From the NCBI RefSeq assembly GCF_000024165.1, contig NC_013194.1, positions 62,001 to 126,000 on the forward strand: a stretch of 64,000 bases of DNA, given 5' to 3'. Positions 33,884 through 42,206 of the stretch are shown here, piece after piece (the first letter of the stretch is position 1; every line of letters starts with the position of its first letter). Made by a program: the position numbers and the translations under genes. This stretch comes from Accumulibacter phosphatis (GTDB taxonomy: Bacteria > Pseudomonadota > Gammaproteobacteria > Burkholderiales > Rhodocyclaceae). The notes below the pieces were generated by a model. That model saw only the letters and a program-made list of their open reading frames with translations, was not told the origin of the DNA and ran no database searches.

Positions 33884-34164
33884 AACCGACGGGGATGACC
33901 GATGGCCAGACCTTGACCGAGGGTTACGAGTCCTTGCGGCAAGAGAGCGCCGAGTGGCCTGGGGGCTGTCATCGCTCGCCCGGGCGTGCACTCTTCCTGT
34001 TCAAAGGGATGGCGGCCTGGATGCGTTGCGTGGGCGAAACGGCGCCGAGTCCGGCCGCCGCCGCTCTGCGCAAGGAGTCGAGGTTACCGGCGGGGATCGA
34101 ACAGAACCTGATCAATCTGGTCGCCAGCATGGCGCTGGCGACGGCACGGGAGCGTACGCCATGA
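33880..34164 (+). CDS. Small accessory protein of the serine-recombinase element
   Basis: A 94-residue protein containing LFLFKGMAAWMRCV and a C-terminal LINLVASMALA segment. Proteins of this size with a 'GMAAWM...ASMALA' pattern sit between helix-turn-helix and recombinase genes in related elements. I know no function for them. It starts within the stop of the helix-turn-helix gene and ends within the start of the recombinase gene (ATGA at both ends), so all three are translationally coupled. Confidence 0.6.
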   Translation: MKPTGMTDGQTLTEGYESLRQESAEWPGGCHRSPGRALFLFKGMAAWMRCVGETAPSPAAAALRKESRLPAGIEQNLINLVASMALATARERTP

Positions 34165-36239
34165 TGGGTGAGCACCACGCAAAAATACAGGCGCGACACC
34201 TGAAGAGAAATGCCTATCTCTACGTGCGGCAGTCGACGTTGCGCCAGGTGCTCGAGAACACCGAGAGTACCAAGCGCCAGTATGATTTGCGCGAACGGGC
34301 CATGGCGCTGGGCTGGCGTCTCGATCAAGTCGTCGTCATTGACTCCGATCTCGGCCAGTCCGGGGCGAGTGCGGTGGATCGCGAAGGCTTCCAGCGACTG
34401 GTCAGCGAGGTCGGTCTGGGGCGGGCGGGGATCGTGATGGGCCTGGAAGTGTCGCGTCTGGCGCGCAACTCGACGGACTGGCACCGCCTCCTGGAGATCT
34501 GCGCTTTGGCGGACACGCTGATCCTCGACGAAGACGGTGTGTACGACCCGGCGCACTTCAATGATCGCTTGTTGCTCGGCCTGAAGGGTACGATGAGCGA
34601 GGCTGAACTGCACGTTTTGCGGGCCCGCCTGCGCGGTGGCATCCTCAACAAGGCCCGCCGCGGCGAACTCGAAATTCGGCTGCCGATCGGATTTGATTAC
34701 GATCCGGCCGGGCGCGTGCGGCTCGATCCCGATGTCCGCGTTCAGGAGAGCGTGCGGCAGTTCTTCCGCACCTTCCGGCGTACCGGTTCGGCCACGGCGA
34801 CGGTCAAGGCCTTTCGTGCCGAAGGGCTGAGCTTCCCGCACCGGATTCACCGCGGACCGCAAACTGGCGAGCTGTTGTGGACTGATCTCGAACACTCGCG
34901 CGCGCTCTGGCTCCTGCATCATCCGCGCTATACCGGCGCCTTTTGTTTTGGGCGGACGCGCGTGCGCAAGCAGCCCGATGGTTCTCATCGCCATCAACGG
35001 CTGCCGTCCGAGGAGTGGATCGCGCTGATTCGTGATGCTCATGCCGGATACATTACCTGGGACGAGTACGAACAGAACCTCCAGATCCTGCGCGACAATG
35101 CGCAGGCACCTGCCGCCGGGCGTGATCGGGGCCCCCCGCGTGAAGGCCCGGCATTGCTGCAAGGATTGGCAATCTGCGCCAAATGTGGTGATCGCATGAC
35201 CGTGCGCTATCACGTGACTGGCGCGCGGCGCGTGCCGGATTATGTCTGTCAGCGCCGGGGCGTAGAGCATGCGGAACCGATATGTCAACAGATTGTGGGG
35301 GGCGAACTCGACGCGGCCATCGGCCGACTGCTGGTGGAGGTCGTGACCCCGGTCACCCTGGGGGTGGCGCTGGCGGTGCAGAAAGAACTGGAGAGCCGAA
35401 GCGAAGACAGTGACCGCTTACGCCGTCAAGCCGTCGAGTGGGCGCGTTACGAGTCCGACCTGGCGCGCCGCCGTTATATGCGCTGTGATCCCGACAACCG
35501 TCTGGTCGCCGATTCGCTGGAAGCGGAATGGAACCAGGCGCTGCGTGCGCAAACCGCCGCCCAGGAGCACTACGACAAACAGCGCCAGAGGGAGACCGGG
35601 CTCGACGATCAGCAGCGCGTCAGCATCCTGGCGCTGGCCAGAGATTTCCCACGCCTGTGGAACGATCCGCACACCCCTGACCGGGAGCGCAAACGGATGG
35701 CCCGGTTGCTGATCGCGGATGTCACCTTGCTCAAAGAGGTCGACATCAGGGCGCAAGTACGCTTTAGCGGTGGCGCGACGCACACGCTGCACCTTCCGCT
35801 TCCCAAGCCGGCCTGGATGCTGCGCCAGACGCCGAGCACCGTGGTCGCCGAGATTGACCGACTCCTCGAAGATCACACCGACAGTGAAATCGCGGACTGG
35901 CTCAACGACCAGGGCTTGATCTCCGGCGATGGCAAGCCCTTCCACCGCCCGATGGTTCGTCGTATCCGGATCGACTATGCGCTACCCAGTCGCCACGATC
36001 GGCTGCGCGCGCGTGGCTTGCTTACCCCGCAGGAGTTGGCAGAACGTCTCAACATCGCTACGGCCACCCTCAAGAACTGGCGTCGCGCCGGTCTGCTCAA
36101 AGCGCACCGCTATGACGACAAGGGCGGCTATCTCTTCGAACCACCTGGCCCCGGCACGCCGATCAAGCACCAACATCAAGGCAAAACTGCTGGAAGAGCC
36201 ACCACCCGCGAGGAAAGTCTCCCCGCACATACCGCATGA
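34161..36239 (+). CDS. Large serine recombinase
   Basis: A 692-residue recombinase. The resolvase catalytic domain has AYLYVRQSTLRQVLENTEST (catalytic Ser in RQS near residue 24) and VMGLEVSRLARNSTDW near residue 95, followed by the Recombinase domain (PIGFDYDPAGRVRLDPD). A zinc-ribbon region contains LAICAKCGDRMTVRYH and a YVCQRRG motif near residue 345-375. A long coiled helical segment and a C-terminal helix-turn-helix (LTPQELAERLNIATATLKNW) follow. The protein catalyses strand exchange at short core sites through a phosphoserine link. It is the last gene of the element and appears intact, so the element may still be mobile. Confidence 0.9.
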   Translation: MMGEHHAKIQARHLKRNAYLYVRQSTLRQVLENTESTKRQYDLRERAMALGWRLDQVVVIDSDLGQSGASAVDREGFQRLVSEVGLGRAGIVMGLEVSRLARNSTDWHRLLEICALADTLILDEDGVYDPAHFNDRLLLGLKGTMSEAELHVLRARLRGGILNKARRGELEIRLPIGFDYDPAGRVRLDPDVRVQESVRQFFRTFRRTGSATATVKAFRAEGLSFPHRIHRGPQTGELLWTDLEHSRALWLLHHPRYTGAFCFGRTRVRKQPDGSHRHQRLPSEEWIALIRDAHAGYITWDEYEQNLQILRDNAQAPAAGRDRGPPREGPALLQGLAICAKCGDRMTVRYHVTGARRVPDYVCQRRGVEHAEPICQQIVGGELDAAIGRLLVEVVTPVTLGVALAVQKELESRSEDSDRLRRQAVEWARYESDLARRRYMRCDPDNRLVADSLEAEWNQALRAQTAAQEHYDKQRQRETGLDDQQRVSILALARDFPRLWNDPHTPDRERKRMARLLIADVTLLKEVDIRAQVRFSGGATHTLHLPLPKPAWMLRQTPSTVVAEIDRLLEDHTDSEIADWLNDQGLISGDGKPFHRPMVRRIRIDYALPSRHDRLRARGLLTPQELAERLNIATATLKNWRRAGLLKAHRYDDKGGYLFEPPGPGTPIKHQHQGKTAGRATTREESLPAHTA

Positions 36240-36263
36240 GGTGCAATATGCAGCGCAGTCCTT

Positions 36264-37037
36264 GCCCTCGGGCGCATAGGGCCGGCAATAGATCAGGTGA
36301 ATGCCCAGGCGGGCGCAGATCCCCTGCAGGGTCTCAGCACGGTAGGCCGCGCCGTTATCGACGACGAGCTTGATCGGGAGGCCTCGCTTCAGCAGCGCCT
36401 GCTTGAGCACCCCTTCGATGTCGAGCGCCGTTTCGCCGGGGCAGAAAGCGCTGTGAGCCACCAGACGTGAGGCATCGTCGAACAGCGAGACGAGATACCC
36501 CTTGACGAGCTTGCCCTCGTGAGGCACGCGGGGACCGTGCATCACATCGCCATACCAGATGGCGCCCGCGGAAGCGGCGACGAAGCTGCGCTTCTCCTCG
36601 GGCAGGCTGGCCGAGCCGCTGATCCGCGACAGGCCGTGCTGTTGCAGCAGCCGGTGGACCGTCGAGCGCGACAGGCTGCCGCGAGCCACCGTTCCGGCGG
36701 CTTCGAGCAACTGGCGAATCTGACGGATCGAGCGGCGCGGGTTGTCGCGCTTCGCGGCAAGGATCGCGGTCTGAATGGCTTGCGATAGCTTCGATTGCCC
36801 GCGGTCGACACGGGTCTTGGGTGTCAGGCCATCGATGCCCTGGGCAAGGTAAGTGTAATACCAGCCCTGAATCGTCTTCTCGGCAACATGGCGCCGACGC
36901 GTGCCGGGAATGGTGTATTCGCGCTCGGCCAGGGCGCGGATGGTCTGCTGCAATTCGCCGTGATCCAGCCGTTCCCGGCTGGTCAGCGAACCCAGGACGG
37001 ACAGGCGAAACAAGGCGATCGGATTGATTCGATTCAT
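36264..37037 (-). pseudogene. rve transposase of the multi-gene element, N-terminal half
   Basis: The ATG at 37037 follows GAGGAG and starts MNRINPIALFRLSVLGSLTS. Helix-turn-helix segments (LSRSTVHRLLQQHGLSR) and the integrase core with WYGDVMHGP (first Asp) and KLVVDNGAAYRAETLQ (second Asp) follow. The coding sequence breaks after RPYAPEGK, where the serine-recombinase element begins; it resumes at 32904. The intact protein would be about 440 residues, the usual size for TnsB/Tn552-type single-chain transposases of this group. Confidence 0.88.
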
Positions 37038-37109
37038 GACGACTCCTCGGGGTGAATGGGAGTCGTCATCAAAACAAAAGGGCCGAAATAATGCCACGAG
37101 CAAACTGTG

Positions 37110-37137
37110 TGGGGACCCCGCCCGGGCGGGGTCCCCA
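37110..37137. repeat. 28-bp perfect palindrome
   Basis: TGGGGACCCCGCCC is followed immediately by its exact reverse complement. It lies between the zinc-finger and transposase genes of the multi-gene element and could form a very stable GC-only hairpin. This might limit read-through or regulate transposase synthesis. Confidence 0.75.
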
Positions 37138-37166
37138 CCGTCCGCCACTCGCTCGGTGTCAGGAAA

Positions 37167-37691
37167 TCATGGGACGCTCATCTCTTGATCGAGCCAGAAC
37201 ATGGCCCGCGGCAGACCCAGGCTGTTGAACACCTGGTGCCAAAAACCGTGCGTGTCAACGGCCCGGCCGAGTTCGGCAAAGCGCACGCGCAGGTGAAACA
37301 CAAAGTCCTTTCCCCGCTCCTGCAACCAGTTCCACCAGCGCGCGCCCGTGTGCCGGTCAGGTGGACCGCCGGGGTGCTCTGCCGCGCCGTTCAGCCGCTG
37401 CTGCAGGACTTGCTGTTGCACCGACCAGTCATACCAGCGTCGCGGTGCGATACATTCCGGCAGGCGCGAACACGTGCGTCGGCATCCGGCACAACGGTAG
37501 CGAAGGATGGGGATCGGGTTGAGCCGTGGCGGCACGGCTCGGCGGTCGGCCTTTCGCTCATAGTGACCATGCTGATGGACCACTCCCAGCCCGCAGTGCG
37601 GGCACGACTTCGGTCGATACACTTCAGCGGCCTTTTGAGTCGTCTCAACGTGCTGCTCAAGCGTGGTGATGCCGGCTACAATTCGTTGCAT
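37167..37691 (-). CDS. Zinc-finger accessory protein, first gene of the multi-gene element
   Basis: A 174-residue protein with two cysteine pairs resembling a transposase zinc finger: CPHCG..H-x-HGHYERK near residue 31 and YRCAGCRRTCSRLPECI near residue 65. RRWYDWSVQQQVLQQRL follows. It precedes the rve transposase gene on the minus strand by about 130 bp. Similar proteins often accompany this transposase type and may bind the element ends; I cannot give a family name with certainty. The ATG at 37691 is the first start in the frame. Confidence 0.65.
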   Translation of the reverse strand: MQRIVAGITTLEQHVETTQKAAEVYRPKSCPHCGLGVVHQHGHYERKADRRAVPPRLNPIPILRYRCAGCRRTCSRLPECIAPRRWYDWSVQQQVLQQRLNGAAEHPGGPPDRHTGARWWNWLQERGKDFVFHLRVRFAELGRAVDTHGFWHQVFNSLGLPRAMFWLDQEMSVP

Positions 37692-37956
37692 GGGCTGGGC
37701 TCTTTTCTATCTCGGTCGTCTCGATAACTTCCCACGATAGCAGAGGTGTTCCAGCCCTTCTCCGTCCTTCTTCATTCCGCCTTCGCTCAGGAGATCCTTC
37801 GATCTTCCTGCTCAAAGTACGCGGGATATTCAAAGCCCTTCAATCCCGTTTAGGGGCGGACGTAACACTTGTCAGCAACGGAAGTAAATTGATACAGCGC
37901 AACGATTGAAAGTTGATACACCGAACTGAGAAGATCGGCGATTTTTTTGGGCGCCG

Positions 37957-39045
37957 ATGATTACGAAGGAGGTGTATGTGGAAATTGAAGTATTGAGGAA
38001 GCATGGATTCAGTCTGCGCAAGATTGCAGCCGAAGTGGGCTGCGCGGTGAATACGGTTCGCAGCCACTTGGCGCAGGGCAAACAGCCCCGCTACCAGCGT
38101 CAGAAGAAGCGGGCCACCAAACTCTCGACCCATGAAACGTACCTGTGCGAGCGACAGGCTGCAGCGCAGCCGCAGTGGATCCCGGCCACGGTTCTGTTCA
38201 GGGAGATTAGGGCCCTGGGCTACGCCGGCGGCGTCAGCCAATTGCGCGCCTTCATGCGTACGATCCGGCCGCAGGGGGCTGCTGATCCGGTGGTGCGTTT
38301 CGAAACGGCACCGGGCGAACAGTTGCAAATCGACTGGGTCGAGTTTCGTAAAGGTGCTGATCCGCTGTACGCCTTCTGCGCGACCCTTGGGTACAGCCGG
38401 GCGAGTTACGTCGAATTCGTCACCGACATGAAAGTCAGTACGCTGATCGACTGCCACCAGCATGCCTTTGAGGCGCTCGGTGGCGTGGCCCGGCGCCTGC
38501 TCTACGACAACATGAAGACCGTTGTTCTCGAACGCGACGTCGACGGCCCAGGCGAACACCGCTATCACGCGGGCTTTCTCGACTACGCCAAGCACTGTGG
38601 CTTCGTCATCAACCTGTGCCGTCCCTATCGCGCCCGGACCAAAGGCAAGGTCGAGCGCTTCAACGGCTACCTTCGCCGCTCCTTCTACGTTCCCCTGATC
38701 AGTCGGCTCAAGCAGGCCGGCCTGCCACTGGACGCCGTGACCGCCAATGCCGAGGTCAGGCGCTGGCTCAAGGAAGTGGCCAACGTGCGTATCCACGCCA
38801 GCACGCAAGTACAGCCCGCACAACGCCTGCAGGAAGAGCAGGCGCATCTGCAAGGCATTCCCCCGCCATGGCGCGGCGATATCGCCGCCGCTCGTCCCCT
38901 GGACGCCCCGCCGCCGGTCGAGGGGGCCACTGTCCGCCCGACGGTTGCCGAGAGAATCGCCTTGCCCACGCCGGAGCAGCATCCGCTCGCCGTCTACGCG
39001 CAACTGCTGACCCAACTGCAGGCCGCTGCAGAGATGCAGCCATGA
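37957..39045 (+). CDS. istA: IS21-family transposase IstA (IS21-A)
   Basis: A 362-residue DDE transposase. The N-terminal helix-turn-helix (HGFSLRKIAAEVGCAVNTVR) recognises the terminal repeats. The rve catalytic core has LQIDWVEF (first Asp), LLYDNMKTVV (second Asp) and GKVERFNGYLRRSF (Glu). The C-terminus ends in the Pro-rich segment usual for IstA. It appears full length and without frameshift. The stop overlaps the istB start by 4 bp, ensuring coupled expression of the two transposition proteins. Confidence 0.93.
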   Translation: MITKEVYVEIEVLRKHGFSLRKIAAEVGCAVNTVRSHLAQGKQPRYQRQKKRATKLSTHETYLCERQAAAQPQWIPATVLFREIRALGYAGGVSQLRAFMRTIRPQGAADPVVRFETAPGEQLQIDWVEFRKGADPLYAFCATLGYSRASYVEFVTDMKVSTLIDCHQHAFEALGGVARRLLYDNMKTVVLERDVDGPGEHRYHAGFLDYAKHCGFVINLCRPYRARTKGKVERFNGYLRRSFYVPLISRLKQAGLPLDAVTANAEVRRWLKEVANVRIHASTQVQPAQRLQEEQAHLQGIPPPWRGDIAAARPLDAPPPVEGATVRPTVAERIALPTPEQHPLAVYAQLLTQLQAAAEMQP

Positions 39046-39827
39046 ACCTCCAGTACGAACGAATGCTCGCCTTGTGCGACAGTCTGAACCTGCCGTTCGT
39101 GGCGCAGAACTACGTCGGCGCCGCCCAGGAAGCCGCTGCGCAGGAAAGCGCCTACAGCGACTTTCTGGAAGCACTGCTGAAAGCGGAAGTCGCGGGACGC
39201 CAGGTGCGCAAGCAAAGCATGTTGACGCGTCTGGCGGGATTCCCGGCGATCAAGACGCTGGAGGAATTCGATTACGCCTTCGCCGCCGGCGTCAAAAGGA
39301 GCCAGATCGACGAACTGGCCGGTCTGGCCTTTGTCGAGCGCAACGAAAACGTCGTCCTGGTCGGCCCCTCCGGGGTGGGCAAGACCCATCTCGCGATCGC
39401 CCTGGGCTATCGCGCCGCGCAAGCCGGCATCAAGACCCGTTTCACGACCGCCGCCGATCTCTTGCTGACCCTCTCGGCCGCGCACGCACAGAACCAGTTG
39501 AAAGCGGTCATGCACCGGGCGATCGCCGCTTACCGTCTGCTGATCATCGACGAAATCGGCTATCTGCCGATGAGCCGCGAGCAGGCCAACCTCTTTTTCC
39601 AGGTGATTGCCGCGCGCTACGAGAAGGGCAGCCTGATCGTCACCAGCAACCTGTCGTTTGGCCAATGGGATGCCACCTTTGCGCAGGATGCCACGCTGAC
39701 GGCGGCATTGCTGGATCGTTTGCTGCACCACGCACAGATCGTACCGATCGCCGGGGAAAGCTACCGGCTCAAACGTCAGCGGCAGACGGGAATGGTTCAG
39801 GCCAGGAAGGCGATCGCCGGAGGGTAG
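39042..39827 (+). CDS. istB: IS21 helper ATPase IstB (IS21-A)
   Basis: A 261-residue AAA+ ATPase related to DnaC/DnaA. Walker A is VVLVGPSGVGKTHLAIALG near residue 110, Walker B LLIIDEIGYLPMSREQ near residue 170, and sensor I LIVTSNLSFGQWD. IstB oligomerises on target DNA and activates IstA for strand transfer. The ATG lies inside the istA stop codon. The protein looks intact. Confidence 0.93.
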   Translation: MNLQYERMLALCDSLNLPFVAQNYVGAAQEAAAQESAYSDFLEALLKAEVAGRQVRKQSMLTRLAGFPAIKTLEEFDYAFAAGVKRSQIDELAGLAFVERNENVVLVGPSGVGKTHLAIALGYRAAQAGIKTRFTTAADLLLTLSAAHAQNQLKAVMHRAIAAYRLLIIDEIGYLPMSREQANLFFQVIAARYEKGSLIVTSNLSFGQWDATFAQDATLTAALLDRLLHHAQIVPIAGESYRLKRQRQTGMVQARKAIAGG

Positions 39828-39835
39828 GCGCCGCC

Positions 39836-39898
39836 GCGGTGGTGGGGCCTCCTTCCGGTTGGGCCTACGGCCCGCCCTCCAGGAGGCCCCACCACCGC
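39836..39898. terminator. Long GC-rich stem-loop downstream of istB
   Basis: A 17-bp arm (GCGGTGGTGGGGCCTCC) pairs perfectly with its complement across a 29-base loop. The loop contains its own GGGCC/GGCCC hairpin. It lies immediately after istB and inside IS21-A, so it is probably a transcription terminator or insulator for the element. Confidence 0.65.
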
Positions 39899-39983
39899 CA
39901 TCAAGCAGCATTGGGGGTGTATCAGTTTTCAATCGGTGACAAAGGAAAAACTGTGTCAGTTTTCAATCGGTGTTGACAACACT

Positions 39984-40071
39984 CGCCCGTGACAGGCGCA
40001 TGCGCAGCGCCAGCAGGACGATCACCCCGGCCAGGCGGGGACCCACGAGACGCCATTCCCCCAGATCAACC
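39984..40071 (-). pseudogene. IS66-A transposase, middle fragment
   Basis: These 88 bases encode LGEWRLVGPRLAGVIVLLAL, then RMRLSRA. They continue the N-terminal piece (which ends GQWEKVD at 45413) and precede the C-terminal piece that begins SIRELLMEMF at 31242. All three are in one frame once IS66-B, IS21-A and the Tn7/Tn552-like element are removed. This short island is the key evidence for the order of the nested insertions. Confidence 0.88.
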
Positions 40072-40146
40072 GTAAGCGTCCAGCCCCTCCACCTGTAAAG
40101 CGGCTGAGATCTGGGGCAACCTCCTGGTTTTCGAGAGGAGGACGAG

Positions 40147-40467
40147 ATGGACAAGGCAGGGGAACGGGAAGCGTACTGGCGACGGCATGTGGGCGCGTGG
40201 CGGGAGAGTGGCGCCACTCAGAAGGCGTACTGTGACGAACACGGTCTGAGAAGCCATTCGCTCAGTTACTGGCACGTGCGTTTGGCGGAGGGGTCGGGAG
40301 CGCGCAAGGGGGGAGGTCCGCTGACCCTGGTTCCTGCCGTGCGGGTTCCCGATGCAGGGGCATCGCTGCCAAGCTTGTTACTTCACGGCCCGCAAGGCTG
40401 GCGACTCGAATTTGCCACGCTGCCGCCGGTAGGGTGGCTGATGGCGCTGTGGGGAGAGCACGCATGA
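40147..40467 (+). CDS. tnpA: IS66 TnpA-like accessory protein (IS66-B)
   Basis: A 106-residue protein starting MDKAGEREAYWRRHVGAW, with SGATQKAYCDEHGLRSHSLSYW, the helix-turn-helix-like segment of IS66 TnpA/Orf1. TnpA is needed for IS66 transposition together with TnpB and TnpC, although its biochemical role is not defined. The stop overlaps the tnpB start (ATGA), as is normal in the family. Confidence 0.88.
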   Translation: MDKAGEREAYWRRHVGAWRESGATQKAYCDEHGLRSHSLSYWHVRLAEGSGARKGGGPLTLVPAVRVPDAGASLPSLLLHGPQGWRLEFATLPPVGWLMALWGEHA

Positions 40468-40817
40468 GCGCGCCTATCGGCGCCGCGCCGGAGCGCATCT
40501 GGCTGGCTGTTGAAGCGGTGGACATGCGCCTGGGTATCGATGGCCTGTCGGTCCGCATCCAGGCCAGTCTCGGGCGCTCGCCTTGTGACGGTACCGCCTA
40601 CGCCTTCACCAACCGGCGACGCAGCCGGCTCAAACTGCTGGTCTGGGATGGCACCGGCGTGTGGCTGTCGCAACGCCGGTTGCACCGCGGTTATTTCACC
40701 TGGCCGAGCGCCAGCGACCCCGTCTTCGCCCTGACGGCGGCGCAATGGCGTTGGCTGACTGCCGGCGTTGACTGGCAACGTCGGGACGCCCCGGCACCCG
40801 CCAACTGGCAAGTCTAG
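40464..40817 (+). CDS. tnpB: IS66 TnpB accessory protein (IS66-B)
   Basis: A 117-residue TnpB/Orf2 protein with the family's hallmark VDMRLGIDGLS near residue 20, GTAYAFTNRRRSRLKLLVWD near residue 44 and TAAQWRWLTAGVDW at the end. It is required with TnpA and TnpC for IS66 transposition. The gene is intact and coupled to tnpA by a 4-bp overlap; tnpC begins about 80 bp downstream. Confidence 0.93.
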   Translation: MSAPIGAAPERIWLAVEAVDMRLGIDGLSVRIQASLGRSPCDGTAYAFTNRRRSRLKLLVWDGTGVWLSQRRLHRGYFTWPSASDPVFALTAAQWRWLTAGVDWQRRDAPAPANWQV

Positions 40818-40897
40818 AGGTGTCAAGTATCGATAAAAACACAAGCAAAAGCCGCCACTTACACGTCTTTTGGTAGATTGTTATGGTATAATTCGTC

Positions 40898-41025
40898 ATG
40901 GATTTAGCCAGCGAACTTGCCCGCTTCTCGCCCTCACCGGAACTGTTGTTCTGGGCCGAGAGCCGGGTCGGTGGGCTGCTCGAACAGGTCAAGACCAACG
41001 CCACGGAGATTCACTGGCGCGATGC
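40898..41025 (+). pseudogene. tnpC: IS66-B tnpC, 5' part
   Basis: The ATG at 40898 opens MDLASELARFSPSPELLFW, which continues to NATEIHWRDA before IS21-B begins at 41026. The coding sequence resumes at 43935 with KIEKLTLELAYLRRMKFG. The 5-bp duplication GATGC restores the codons for D-A-K exactly, so the split is due only to IS21-B. Confidence 0.92.
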
Positions 41026-41347
41026 TGTCAATTTGCGGCACATTAAGGCCAGCGAATCGCGGCGTAATGTGGCCAGCAGAAGTGGCTGTTTTAGCGGTTT
41101 CGGACGGGTCGGTTTTACGCCGTTTTCAGTCTTTTTGCAACGTGGCAAGTGGCGACCGGAAGGGTGTCCAGGGGACCGTGGAATAAATGCCGGCTGTTTG
41201 GCGTTTATGCCGCGAAAGCCCCTTGACACCCTGGAGGTCGCAGACGCTGACGGCAGTTGTCGGGGATGTTTTTTCATCCCCGGCGGCTGCCTCACGGCGA
41301 GTGCGGGGTCTGGGGCAGCGCCCCAGGGTTTGCTCGCCGCTGAGGGT

Positions 41348-42151
41348 CTAACGTGCGGCCGGGGGAGGCTTGGAAGCGTCCCTGCCCGCCGTGGCCTGGA
41401 CGGGCGAGCGGACTTCCGGCAGGGGCCGCGGTTTGCGCCGGGTCTCGCCGTCGAGAATGATCTGATAAGCACGGTCGCGCAAACGGTCGAGCGTCGCCGC
41501 CCCCATCAACTTGTTGGGAAACGCCGCGCCCCACTCGTCGAAGTGCAAATTGCTGGTCAGCAAGGTGGTCGTGCGCTCATAACGGGCATCAATCAGATCG
41601 TGGAAATCCTCATCCTGCGGCGAGCGCATAGGACGCAGCCCGAAGTCATCAATTGCCAGCACATCGACGCGGGCCAGTTGACGCAGCTTGCGCTCAAAGG
41701 AATCGGTCGCCCGCGCCGCGTGCAGCTGAGCCAGTAGCTTGGCGTGCGAAATGAACAGGACCTCATGGCCGGCGCGCAGTGCGCAATGGCAGAGCGACTG
41801 GACCAGGTGAGACTTGCCCGTACCGGTCGGACCGGCGATCAGAACCGGCGCCTGTTCGAGGACGAATCGGCAGGTTGCCAGCTCGGCAATCAAGGCGTGA
41901 TTGACCGACGGACTGTGGCTGCAATCGAAACGTTCCAGAGTCTTGTCGCCGACCACCTGCGCCTTGCGCAGGCGCTGGGCAAACTGACGCTGATCACGAC
42001 GGGCGACTTCGTCCTCGACCAGCAACGCCAGGAAGTCGGTGTAGGCCAGCTTGGCCTCGATCGCCTGACGGTTTCTCGCCTCGAGCGAGTCGAGGATGCC
42101 GGACAGGCGCAGTTGCTTGAGCAGGGGTTCAAGTGGGAGCATGGGATTCAT
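41348..42151 (-). CDS. istB: IS21 helper ATPase IstB (IS21-B)
   Basis: A 267-residue AAA+ ATPase with Walker A VLIAGPTGTGKSHLVQSLC near residue 103, Walker B VDVLAIDDFGLRPMRSPQ near 165 and TTLLTSNLHFDEWG. ATG 42151 (MNPMLPLEPLLKQLRL) matches the family start; a longer frame upstream is not conserved. The C-terminal 30 residues are Pro/Arg-rich. It lies about 55 bp downstream of istA. Confidence 0.92.
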   Translation of the reverse strand: MNPMLPLEPLLKQLRLSGILDSLEARNRQAIEAKLAYTDFLALLVEDEVARRDQRQFAQRLRKAQVVGDKTLERFDCSHSPSVNHALIAELATCRFVLEQAPVLIAGPTGTGKSHLVQSLCHCALRAGHEVLFISHAKLLAQLHAARATDSFERKLRQLARVDVLAIDDFGLRPMRSPQDEDFHDLIDARYERTTTLLTSNLHFDEWGAAFPNKLMGAATLDRLRDRAYQIILDGETRRKPRPLPEVRSPVQATAGRDASKPPPAAR

Positions 42152-42206
42152 GAGAGGATTCCAGATAGATAAGGGATGAGCAAGGAGCGGCGCGCCGTGC
42201 GGCGGC

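Larger units (their letters stand above)
32906..36259. mobile_element. Serine-recombinase element inserted in the rve transposase gene
   Basis: A 3.35-kb segment with four plus-strand genes (DUF5372-like, helix-turn-helix, small protein, large serine recombinase) interrupts the transposase gene. A CCTT tetranucleotide occurs at both junctions (32902-32905 and 36260-36263); one copy restores the reading frame. Such a short shared core without obvious inverted repeats is what serine-recombinase integration leaves. The recombinase stop lies only about 20 bp inside the right junction. Confidence 0.8.
31248..37867. mobile_element. Tn7/Tn552-like multi-gene element (zinc finger, rve transposase, AAA ATPase, small protein)
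   Basis: The element has 10-bp inverted termini TGTTACGTCC / GGACGTAACA, beginning TGT and ending ACA as in the Mu/Tn7/Tn552 group. A 5-bp duplication CTCGC is at 31243-31247; on the other side it is split as CT (37868-37869) plus CGC (39984-39986) because IS21-A later inserted there. All four native genes are on the minus strand. Without the serine-recombinase element lodged in its transposase gene it would be about 3.3 kb. The transposase-plus-AAA-ATPase pair parallels TnsB-TnsC and TniA-TniB. Confidence 0.85.
37870..39978. mobile_element. IS21-A, intact IS21-family insertion sequence
   Basis: The element begins TGTCAGCAAC and ends GGTGTTGACA. It carries the internal subterminal repeats typical of IS21: TTGATACA with GATTGAAAGTTGATACACC at the left, and GGTGTATCAGTTTTCAATCG at the right. 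A perfect 5-bp duplication ACACT flanks it (37865-37869 and 39979-39983). It holds istA and istB on the plus strand and appears complete. It sits exactly on the right boundary of the Tn7/Tn552-like element. Confidence 0.92.

Noticed and set aside
33501..34160. Upstream extension of the serine recombinase frame (912 codons in total)
   Set aside because: The first 220 codons lie over the helix-turn-helix and accessory genes in another frame and are not protein-like. The recombinase begins naturally at 34161.
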